Assembly (NCBI GenBank): GCA_029964075.1
Contig: CM057141.1
Span: forward strand, 5,208,001 to 5,272,000
Source of the DNA: Patiria pectinifera
Taxonomy: Eukaryota; Echinodermata; Asteroidea; Valvatida; Asterinidae
DNA: 64,000 nucleotides
Direction of reading: 5' to 3'
This document shows, one piece after another, positions 47,001 through 59,000 of the stretch. Position 1 is the stretch's first letter. Each line of letters opens with the position of its first letter. The notes below the pieces were generated by a model that ran no database searches, was not told the origin of the DNA, and worked only from the letters and a program-made list of their open reading frames with translations. The position numbers and the translations under genes were made by a program.

Positions 47001-50000
47001 TGGTTGTCCGACCGAGTGCAGACACTTGACAAACTCTCCGTCGCCTAGCACGTCCAGAGCTCGCTTGCCCATGCGCGTCATGATGCGCATGCTGGCCACT
47101 ACATAGGGGGAGTCCGTCAGCTCAATGCCGATCTTGGAGAGTGGCGATCCGTAGGGTCCCATGCTGTATGGTACCACGTACATGGTCCTCCCTGATTTAA
47201 AAAAAAAATTGATAAGGCAAGCTTAATAAAGCATGTCCCACAGCACACAAAATTCTATTTAATTCGGCTCATAATAGTTACTAACTGGAAGTGCATGCTG
47301 CCTAACAGTGGGCTGGTTTTAAGCCCATTCATTGGCAATACAATTTTTTGCTCTTTCCGCAGAATTGCCACATTGGAAAAATATGCGAGATCTGATCTTG
47401 AAAATCAAAGAATCATATATATACATCATTACCGTTAAAGTTACTAAGTTACAACATAACATTTTATCGAGTAGTGAGATTTTGCCAGTATTCTTTTAAC
47501 GTAAACTGAGCGAGGCATTTATAGCCCATCAGGCCATATATGATGCAGCATCAGAAATTTTACCAACCGAAAGCAAATTTCTAGACATGTTTGTAGTCCA
47601 GGGTAGTAAAAAACTAGTTGAGTCCCAATCCGCCATCTGTCCAATTTTGAATTACGGTTTTAACTTGTGGGATGTCAAACACCTGCTGTGGGTTTTTAGT
47701 TTTAAGTTAACAACAATATCTTCAATCTCTCATATTATGCAGGTTTTTTTACCGTTATCAAAGCCAACCGATATACATGTACATGTATGTCAACACACAA
47801 TGTTTAAGTATTGCACACACTTCATAGCAGCAGTTTAGATGGTATTACAAGATTTTGACAACTCTTATCTGCCCCCTTTTTTTTTCTTTTTGCTCATTAT
47901 GCAAATATTCCTGATGAAATAGCTCTAAGATACATGTATTAACAATCTAGACACAAAGAAATTTACCAACTTTTCCAAAATAATCTCCCCCGCTCCATAA
48001 TTGGAACAGATAATCCTGGATTTCAAGAAATGAAGTCTAACATTTCAGTGTTTTTACTCCTGGGAATAAATTGGTTTTTAGGATGCGAAAATTGGGTGGT
48101 TTTTTAACTTGATGGTGCTATTTAAATTGACCATTAGGCCAAAATATAGTTCTGCTTCCGATTACATGGCATTTGAAAATAGGGTACGTAGGTAGAGAAT
48201 TTTTTTTGGGGGGGGGCATTTCTTTTTGTGTAGGATCATATGGAGGTGTCTGCATGTAGTCAAGGGTAAAAGTTAGTAATTGATGGTTTTCAGAGATTTT
48301 TCCTCATATTTCCCAAAGAAAATTAGGGTAGGGGCTGTCAAAATAGGGTAGGTAGGGTAACCAGAAGTAGAACTGTTCTTTCTTTCTTTTTTTTGCTTTA
48401 TATTTACACATACTATGTATAAATAGGAAAACTTCCTAGAATTTCTTTAAAATCCTGTTTTTATTGTGAACATTTTACCAAAAAGCAAGGGGTGGTCAAG
48501 AAACAAACAACCTTAACACCAATACACCCCTGAATAATGTTTTTCTTCTCATTTTTCTTCCCATTTTCAGACAGGAACTCTCTTCCCGTGGGGAACAGTA
48601 TTAACTGTATGATTTCGTCATCAGGCAAATTGAATACCACCTGTTAAGAAAACCCTATGCATACAAAACTGCATGAGTAATGGGCTTTCCTCAAACGTGA
48701 AGCAATCGACCTTGAATCTTTGAAAGGTCGGTCATGACATCACGCCACCGTTATCACCAGGATGTGCCTACGCGATGCCCTACATTCAGTACATTAACCT
48801 CAAATATAGCCCATTGTACTGACTGACATGCCATAATCATGCAATTGCTCATACTATTGGTTTTTCCGCCACGGGGGGTATTCTATGTAAATGATGAACA
48901 TCCATTCACGTGTACTGTGTGTGCCCTTCCTGTACCCACGGCTAATGCCAGATAAGAAACATCACATGTGCATGATTGGTGTAAGCCGCAAAATCCTGTG
49001 TAAAATACAAATTGAAAGTTTCTAAAAAATAATGTGATTTTCTTCTGGCTCAATGATGAGTGTGCATTTACGGGTAGTACGAGAACTGGATACCCTACTT
49101 AAGTAAAACACGGGTACATTTTTCCCACTTACGCACCAGGACATCACGATTGCAAAACAGCCCAATACCCTATTTCATCAGCTTGCTGAACAAGTAGAAT
49201 CTTTTGCTCTGTGAACAGTTTTTTAATAATCCTTTTATAATTGGAGCCACCACAAATCTGTGCAAGATTATTACTCGCATTTTGATTAATAACAAAACAG
49301 CCCGAGTTAACTTTTACCAGTTATCTAAATAAGTATTCTCTGTGAGCAGCTTTTTAAAAAATTTCAAAGATTTGAGGCAGACAAATCTACAGGTATGTGC
49401 AATGTACTAATTTTTTTTTTTAGATTCTCAACCAACCTGTATGGGTTTTTCTTAATTTGTTTAATTCATGTTTACTGTGATTTTGGTGTTTTTAATATTG
49501 TAAATTATCATGCAATTTGACCTTCGGGTTACAATGTGATAATGTGAATAAAATATACCATATATACCATATATATATATATACATGGGTACCCGTGAAA
49601 GAAGACCCAATCCCAAACTTCAATTCCCGGATTTGTCTGAAGGGCTTTATAGCTTTACAGTGTAAACTGCAACTTTCTCGAGAGCGTCATCTGTCGCGCG
49701 TTCAAATGCACATAAACATGAAATCTGTTTTGATTTTCAATAATAATCTGGTTTTCATTTTGAAAATTCACACAAATGGCATTCAAAACCTTTCTCTTTC
49801 ATTGTCTGAGAAATTTGTAAAGTTGGTTACGGGGACCCGATCCCATAAAGTGGAACCGGTTCCTGACATCAGCGGCCGGGTTCTGATGCACACCTCTATG
49901 CAATGAAAGATACATCTATAGGTCCTGCTGTAGATATTGCTTTTGTTTGGTGCATGTATTTTCACCTAAAATGTAATCAAACGCCAGTTTTCTGTTAAGG

Positions 50001-53000
50001 TGAACTGAACGAGACGTTTATAGCCCATCAGGCTGCATATGATGCAACATTACAAATTTTACCAATCCGAATGAATTTTTACATGTAAATGGAGGTTCAT
50101 GATGTACATGAACCTCCATTTACATACTAATAATATTAATAATAATAATCGGCATTTAAGAACGCTCTTATTAGTAAACAAAATCACAGCGCTTACAGTA
50201 ATATTATTACCCCTGATCACTGGGCCAATTAAACATTCCAAATACCATTTCAGCTCCCTGGGGAGTATACAGCCCGATGCTGCCTGTTAAGCGCAAGCAA
50301 GCTTATTCAATCACAATAACCATCTCTGCCCTCACAGGTACCCATTTACTCTTGGGTGGAGAGAAGCAACGAGTGAAAAAGTGCCTTGCTCAAGGGCACA
50401 CGCACCATGACCCCGGCTGGACTCGAACCCACAACCCTCAGCTTTACCCACAGGCCATGAATCCAGTGCCCTTAACCACGAGGCCACAGCACTCCACAAT
50501 CATAGACTACTCCCCCCCCCCCCTTAGAAAAATCAACAGTATCAGCTATGGCATGATTGTGGCATGTTATCAGTACAATGGGCCGTATTTGAGGTTAATG
50601 TACAGAATGTAGGGTATCATGTGGGCACATCCTGGTGATAACAGTGGTGTGATGTCATGGCCGACCTTTCAAAAATTCAAGGTCGATTGCGTCACATTTG
50701 GGGAAAGCCCATTACTCATGCCTTTTTTTTTTATTCGTGGGGTGTCCTATCTAGGCAGGTGGTATTCCAATGTAGGTCTTAGAAGTGACCTTTCCCAAAA
50801 ATTGTATCCAAAGTGTCACATAAATGTAAACTAAACTAGAGATGTGTTTGTGGACAAACACAAGCTGTTTCGGTTTTTTCATGCCATGGTAGGGCGCCCT
50901 CACATGACGACCGATGATGTCCTCTCAACTTCACCTATATTCAGGTGTATAACTAATCCAAGTTTGTGTGAATGCAAAGTTTCAACCCAATCGGACGCAT
51001 ACATGTAATTGTGGAGATATTAGGCTAGAAATGATGCAAAGTTAGAGCGCCCTCACATGACAGCTAAGGACGTCACGATGATTTCAGCTATATTATCAAA
51101 TACATGTATAACAGATCCCAATGTGAAAGAATGCCAAGTTTCAATCCAATCGGACCCATACTTGCGGAGATATGGGGCTGCACATCATGTAAAGATAGGG
51201 CGCCCTCACATGAGAACCAATGATGTCACAATGACGGCACCTATATTTTCATATTTTCAAAGTCGATCGGATTTACGAAGATGCCAAACTGGAGTGTTTT
51301 AAAACGTGTACAAAACATATGGGGAAAAATGCATCTTTAATGTGACGTAACCCGACACCTGATGACGTCACGATCACGAATTTCTTCAAGGACCATCTGT
51401 GGGTGATGGTCTTAGTGTGTACCAAGTGTAACGTCGATCGAATTTACGAAAGCGCCGAAATGGAGCGTTTTAATACATGTACAAACCCTATGGGGAAAAA
51501 TGCATCTTTAATGTGACGTAACCTGACACCTGATGACGTCATGATCACTATTTTCGTCTACAACCATCTGTGGGTGGTGGTCTAAGTATGAATTAAGTTT
51601 AAAGTCGATCGGATTCACGAAGATGCCAAACTGGAGTGTTTTAAACGTGTACAAAACATATGGGGAAAAATGCATCTTTAATGTGATGTAACCTGACACC
51701 CGATGACGTCATGATCACAAATTTCTTCTAGGACCATCTGTGGGTGGTGGTCTAAGTATGTACCAAGTCTGAAATCAATCGGATTTAAAAAAGTGGCAAA
51801 GTGGACTTGTAGAAGAAACGTGTGTTAAACCTATGGAGAAAAAGTCTGAAAAAGGAGAAAAAAAAAAAAAAACTAGAGGTCTATGTCTGTTTGCAACAGA
51901 GCATAGGGCTTTTCCGCATTATTTTTTTTAAATTGGGGTCATGTTTTTGGTTTGGTGCAAGACTGTGTGCATTTATGTTTTGTCTAACAAACCTCATTCA
52001 AAGGGAAATTTGATTTTGGCATATTGCATTTGTGAGATACGGCAAAAGTCTTATATATAAAAAATATATATATAATCACAAGATGACGTCATTATGACGT
52101 CAGCTCAATATTTATTTGTAACACATCCCGGCCTACCCCCATACCAAGTTTCAACCCAATCTGATCTACTGTTCGTGAGATATAGGGGCTTAAAATATAC
52201 AAGTTAACAATGATGTCACAAGTGTAATGATGACGTCATCGTAACAATACTTGGCAGTGCTCATTATTTTATTGTGGTTTTAGTCTGTACCAAGTTTGAA
52301 AACAATCGGATTAATAAAAGTGTTAAATTTTGTAAGCAGAATAAAATAAGCAATATTTAAAAAATCTGTAAAAATCGACCGATGACGTCATCGTGACGTC
52401 ATTCAAGATTTTGTGTACTAGTGTCATTATCTACCCACCCACCAAGTTTCATGACGATCGGACGTTGCCTTATATGTGTTTCAAAAAATCGCATTTTTGC
52501 TGACGTCATCATGACGTCACGCATTTTTCCAATTTTTGTGCATATATCTATTGCCCAGCGAACCTAATACAAAAAGAATTTCGAGTTTATCATATTGCGT
52601 TAGTGAGATATGGCAAAAGTCTTCAAAAATTCAAAATTAAATATAAAATCACATGATGACGTCATGATGACGTCATCTCAAATTTTATCTATAACACTTC
52701 CCGGCCCAACCACATGCTGAGTTTCAAGCCATTCGGACATACCGTTCTGTAGATATAGGGCTTTGAAATATGCAACGCTATGATGACGTCACATGACCCA
52801 TGATGACGTCATCATTGCGTCTATCTTCGCGAACGACCTTTGCTATATGTTCTATGACTATGTTAAGTTTTGTTGTCATATGACTTTGTTTTATGCCAAA
52901 AGTGTTTGCTAGAAAAAACGTGCACAAAGTCTATGGCATTTTGGTTGGAAGTCCCAAGAGGAAAAAAAAAAAAAAAACTAGAGGTCTATGTCTGTTTGCA

Positions 53001-56000
53001 ACAGAGCATAGGGCTTTTCCGCATTATTTTTTTTAAATTGGGGTCATGTTTTTGGTTTGGTGCAAAACTGTGTGCATTTATGTTTTGTCTAACAAACCTC
53101 ATTCAAAGGGAAATTTGATTTTGGCATATTGCATTTGTGAGATACGGCAAAAGTCTTATATATAAAAAATATATATATAATCACAAGATGACGTCATTAT
53201 GACGTCAGCTCAATATTTATTTGTAACACATCCCGGCCTACCCCCATACCAAGTTTCAACCCAATCTGATCTACTGTTCGTGAGATATAGGGGCTTAAAA
53301 TATACAAGTTAACAATGATGTCACAAGTGTAATGATGACGTCATCGTAACAATACTTGGCAGTGCTCATTATTTTATTGTGGTTTTAGTCTGTACCAAGT
53401 TTGAAAACAATCGGATTAATAAAAGTGTTAAATTTTGTAAGCAGAATAAAATAAGCAATATTTAAAAAATCTGTAAAAATCGACCGATGACGTCATCGTG
53501 ACGTCATTCAAGATTTTGTGTACTAGTGTCATTATCTACCCACCCACCAAGTTTCATGACGATCGGACGTTGCCTTATATGTGTTTCAAAAAATCGCATT
53601 TTTGCTGACGTCATCATGACGTCACGCATTTTTCCAATTTTTGTGCATATATCTATTGCCCAGCGAACCTAATACAAAAAGAATTTCGAGTTTATCATAT
53701 TGCGTTAGTGAGATATGGCAAAAGTCTTCAAAAATTCAAAATTAAATATAAAATCACATGATGACGTCATGATGACGTCATCTCAAATTTTATCTATAAC
53801 ACTTCCCGGTCTAACCACATGCTGAGTTTCAAGCCATTCGGACATACCGTTCTGTAGATATAGGGCTTTGAAATATGCAACGTTGCGATGACGTCACATG
53901 ACCCATGATGACGTCATCATTGCGTCTATCTTCGCGAACGACCTTTGCTATATGTTCTATGACTATGTTAAGTTTTGTTGTCATATGACTTTGTTTTATG
54001 CCAAAAGTGTTTGCTAGAAAAAACGTGCACAAAGTCTATGGCATTTTGGTTGGAAGTCCCAAGAAAAAAAAAAAAAAAAAAAAAAAAAAAATTCGTAGAG
54101 AAACAAAGGCTTTTCCGCAACTTTGCGGAAAAGCCAAAAAAAAAAGAAAAAGAAAAAAAAAAATCTTAACGAAAACAAGAGCTGTTTCGGTGTGTCACCG
54201 AAACAGCTAATAAGGCCAAAAAACAAAAATACTTGGTCTCTGGTCAGTGCGCGCGTCGATTTGAATCATGCACGTCAACTTTTTTTTTCTTCTTCAAATT
54301 AACACGGAAGCTACAACAGAACCCTCTATTGCCGCACCTCCTCAAATTGTTGTACCTAGAAGCACCAAGGGATGGGGAAATTGCACCAAGGTAAATGATA
54401 ACGGGGCACCAAGGCAAATTATGGAGGACACCAATGTATAATGAGGACACAAAAAGCAAAATAGTACCCACGTTGTCTGAACAATTCAAGCTTGAAAAAA
54501 AAAAAAAGCCACCAAAAAAGAAAAAAAAAGAAAAAAAAGGGGCCGCCGCTTCAATTCAGGAACTTCGGTCTGACCAGCGACAGATTTTTTTTTTTTGGCC
54601 TAATACTAATTTTTTTTTTTTTTGAAAGAATTTTTGGAAAATATTTCTGAGATTATTTTCTCCAGAATTTCTGCTCACCCTTCATGCATCCGGGGAAACG
54701 TTCATCAATGGCCTTCTTGAGGTCCCCCGGCGCCATCCACTTCCCTACCGTCCCCTCCACCCCCTCCTTGGGGATGGGAACTGTATCTCTCTCGTAGGGG
54801 GTTGAGATGACTGTTTTGCTCTCTACACGGGCAACATCTTTGGGGTCTGTCCTTGCCAACCAGCTTAAAAAAAAAAATCAATTACAAGATTTAGTCCTCT
54901 GATATCCATAAAGCAGTTTATGTTGAATGCATATTTCTTTTTCTGTAGATTAGTCTGTTGAGTAAAAATGTCCATGTCTACAACCTACAATCGCTGGGCC
55001 CCCAAATCCCCTGCCCCCCCCCCCTGTCAAATGTTGTCTTTCATTGCGCGGAGTGTGCTCCATCAGCTGGAGAGAACAATATTGACCGAAGGAGCGGGGG
55101 AGTGGGTGACCGTGCGAGACTAAGGTTATTTCCAAGTGTCCCAACCATTTTGGACGGGACTGTAGAGTCATTCCAAACAAATTCAACAGTCGGTCTTTTA
55201 CACGCAGTCACTCCTAATGGTTTTGGGAATTAAGTCCTGAATTCGTTTCAGCGCAATTGTGGAACGGCAGTCCAAAATGGGAGTAAACTTGGCCTGCCCA
55301 CAAACTCAAATCCAGGTTTGAGCTTTTTGGCATCCGGACCTAAGAAATTCCGAGCATACCTCACACACGCTATATTCAAGCTAATGCACGTGCGTGTGAC
55401 GTATGCTCTGAATTTCTGGGTTTGGTTACCAAAGTTTCAAAGACTGGACTTGATTCAATCTTGTTGTCATTGCACCCTTTATCACGTAGTCTGGTCAAAC
55501 ATGGGATTTGAATTTTATTCCACTTTGTACACAGCTGCACAAAACGGCTACAAACTCACCAGTTGTCGTATTTGGTGAGTCTCTTGATCATGCCTTCCTT
55601 TTCCATCTGTGCCAAGAGGGCCTTGTTCTCTTCTTCCGAGCCGTCGCAGATGTAGATGTTGTCCGGCTGGCATACCTCCGCTTTCTCCAGGACGTACTCC
55701 CGGACGTGGGGCTGCAGGTCGTTGAGTTTGCCGTTGACTATCGTGGACACAGGGGCCGCCTGGGAGCTGACACTGCAGGCCGGCATGCTGGCGAGTGTTT
55801 TACTGAAATTATACGCTTGGCTGTTGGAAGAACAGAGGAGAAAGAGAGGCTTCTTAAAATTTACTTGCCAAAGTATCAATTTGGAGAAGAAAGCCGTATT
55901 TTAAGATAAGCCTTACTCCTACTTCCTGCATCCTCCAAAACCCACCACTATTGAGAACCCAATTACGAATTCTTTGTACACCACTTTTCAAGGGAAAATG

Positions 56001-59000
56001 AGTTCCATTTTACAGGGGGAAAATGCTTTGGGTAACAGCATTATTAAAAAAATGTCATGGACTGTCCCATGGACTGACCCATGAGTTTTTCTGATCACCG
56101 AGACATATAAATTACTAAACAGGTCACTGCCAAGGAACGCTCTTGTTATTTTCGGCATGTTCTCGATAAATCTTCCTTTGTGTAACTGTATGGTTTCTCA
56201 CACAAAACTTTACAACACATTTCATTTTGAGAGTGGAAATAAATTTAAATAAAACTGTCAAGTACTGTGGTTAAATGTTAAGTTGTCAAGTTTTTTTCAA
56301 AAGTAGCATTATAACCATAATTAATAGCCATGTACATGTAAGACAAAAAGCATGGTCAGATTTGTCAAATATCAAACATTGTTTTTCAACTTATTCTTTT
56401 TCTTTAAGTGTGCTTTAATTTCCTTTTCAAGTAACTGCTTAATACTTGTGAAATTTTTTACCATCTTTTATCTTGAAAAGTTTTAGCATTCATATTATCT
56501 TTGCCTTGGTGAAGTTTCCATTTACTTTCTGACATTGCGAAATGTCACGGCCCCCCTATCATGTGTAGACCCTGGCGACAATGGACTGTACAGGGACACG
56601 CCATTGATAACAGGCCCAATTTTGATGGCATGATTAGGCCAAATGCAAACATGACTGATAATTCTGATAACTAATGTCACTGTAGTATCGATGCAGATTT
56701 CTTCAGATGTGTAACAGGTCCATATCAAAACTGTTCAAATATCTAACACCTCCCCTCGGAACTAACACGTCCCTGGATGAATTACAACATGCCACCCACT
56801 TCAATTTTTAAGATACGCGCTCTTGAATCAAAGTCCAATCATTAGTAAAAAAAAAAAAAAAAAAGTGGTATAGTCATAAATGTGGTCCACTTCGTCAAAT
56901 TTCATTGCCTTTCAATTTTCTTCAGCGGGAATTGTAAGTGGGGGAATGAACAAAAACAGCCTAAATTCAAGTATAGGATATCAGTATAGTGCGTGTTGAA
57001 CCAGAATATATGAAGCACATTTCTACAGTAGTTATGTACAATTGTCACAGTGGCTTCATTCACAGGACTCATAAAAACATGGCATTACTACAGCGACCCT
57101 GAAAAATATATTGGAAATAATGACCTTCCATACAAGCACCTATTAAGATAACCATTCAGATCAAAGGGCGTTTGATTAAAATATATCTCTCTTAGTCAAA
57201 AAACCCACAACGTATCATATCATACATAAAACTGGTGCTTACAAATATATTTCACAAAATACATGAATATGTACATGTAACTTTACAGACTACTTACAGA
57301 CTATGAAAATTCCAGAGAGAGTCCAGCAGTAATGTAAATATAAAACACATAACAATAAGAAGAGTTAACCACAGTACTTTTCAGAGTAACCACAATGTCG
57401 GTGTATAGGACAGCTGGAATTTTCAAGAGCAGTAACATGCCTCAAAATCCTAATAATTACTCCAAAAGAGTAATGGTTGGCATCTCTGTATGTATGTTAG
57501 ACGTTGTGCCATATCATCACAGTCATTAAAGTAATGCATTCATTCTCTCATGTCTCTCTAAATTTCTCCTCGTCTTGCAGATTTTAATGACTGGTAGGCC
57601 CCTAGTTGTCTTCATCTTCTGACCCAGACTGGGACCTGGAGTGTTCTGAAACGTGCAAAACTAAATCAGGCCAACTTTACTCTCTCTGTAACCAGCACAT
57701 TTCTCCAAAGTTTTCATTGGGCAAAGAAAAGGTCCTCAGTATTTCACCATCCAAGTTGGAAGTGTCAATTCAATTTTTAAAGGAGACATTTCTTCAATAT
57801 TTTGCACATGAGAGGGAAGTCAAGTGATTTCAAAATGAGGCTAATGACTAGACTGGTACATGTCCAACCATGGTCCAACTGCTTGAAACAACTGACCTCT
57901 TCATTCATTGTCATCAGTCTGGTAGCTGACTATGGAGAAATGTGTAGTAAATAGAGACTAGTTCCTAACTTGCCACACGTTTCTTTTGGCACAGTTGATT
58001 GATGCAGTACTGAGGGGTTGTTGAACTGGTTGTTTCGAGTTCTATTTTCTTGTATTGCATGTTTTCAATACCTTAACTTTTGGGACTCTCACACACAGTA
58101 TTGAGAGTCCCAAATTTTCGCACTACTACTAGTCGTTCAATTTAACCTTCAATTGTTGTTCCTTTTTACAGCTCCATGGTTGTTCCTCCTTGAAATCTAT
58201 TCCCACCTTCACAACCCACTGTCTGTGGGCCATGAACCCCCCTCTTCACGGCCCATTAGTTCTCCGCCGAATAATCAGTCCATTCTAAATTTTGTTTGGG
58301 CCCATCCCTATCATCAGAAAACAGACCACTGTGAATTTAGAACCACTATGCGAGCGCCTGTACGTAACGCAAACCTGAAAACTATAGATATGAGGGACCC
58401 AACTTATGGAACTCTCTAGGTGATTCAGTAAGAAAAAGTAATACATCTCCCCACTTTTAATAAGCCTATCTACAAATCTATCTTATTGAATGGTTCTTGT
58501 TGATAGTTATGTTATTCTCTACAAAATGCCCATGCTGGCTTACATCTTGTCCGAGGTCTGTCCTTGTTTGTATTGTTTAATGTATTCTGTATTTTATTGT
58601 ATGCAACCCTTTACATAAATGCAGCATTTGCTTTGAAAATTGAATATTGGTATATCACTTGGTGTTTAATAATTGCTAATGTATCGATATATATTTAATG
58701 GAAAAAATTCCGTACTGCCAAAAAGTTGCATCCTTCCTTTATTCCTATTTATTAATCAGTCACTTACTTCATCGAGATTCGAACCTCGGACTCATGTTTG
58801 AAACACGAGACTTTTACCACTAGGCCGTGCACGATCGCTGTTGCAATAATCAATCTTTGGACATATTTAAAGTATCCATTGAAATAAGACTAATGAATAT
58901 TAAATACACTAAATATTCATGAGAAATTAAATATTCATAATGACGTATTGCACTATCATTGGCCGGCTCATGCGTTGGTCATGTGTAACGTACCGCTAGA

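Larger units (their letters stand above)
50840..54212. repeat. Composite repeat block rich in TGACGTCA
   Basis: About 3.4 kb in PEPCK-B intron 3 built of modules with a TGACGTCA palindrome, an 'accaagtttNaa..atcgga' word and 'gagatataggggctt'. By eye there are 25 perfect TGACGTCA sites. It holds three 171-bp direct repeats and a 1105-bp tandem duplication. 'aagctgtttcgg' at 50867 and a hairpin GAGCTGTTTCGGTG/CACCGAAACAGCT at 54179-54207 mark its ends. The structure (tandem core, terminal hairpins) recalls non-autonomous Helitron-like or tandem-repeat MITEs of marine invertebrates; this is inference. Confidence 0.7.

Noticed and set aside
55560-55786. ATG at 55784-55786 as the main PEPCK-B start
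   Set aside because: The exon is open further upstream and joins in phase to a presequence exon at 60429-60460; kept only as a possible alternative isoform start.
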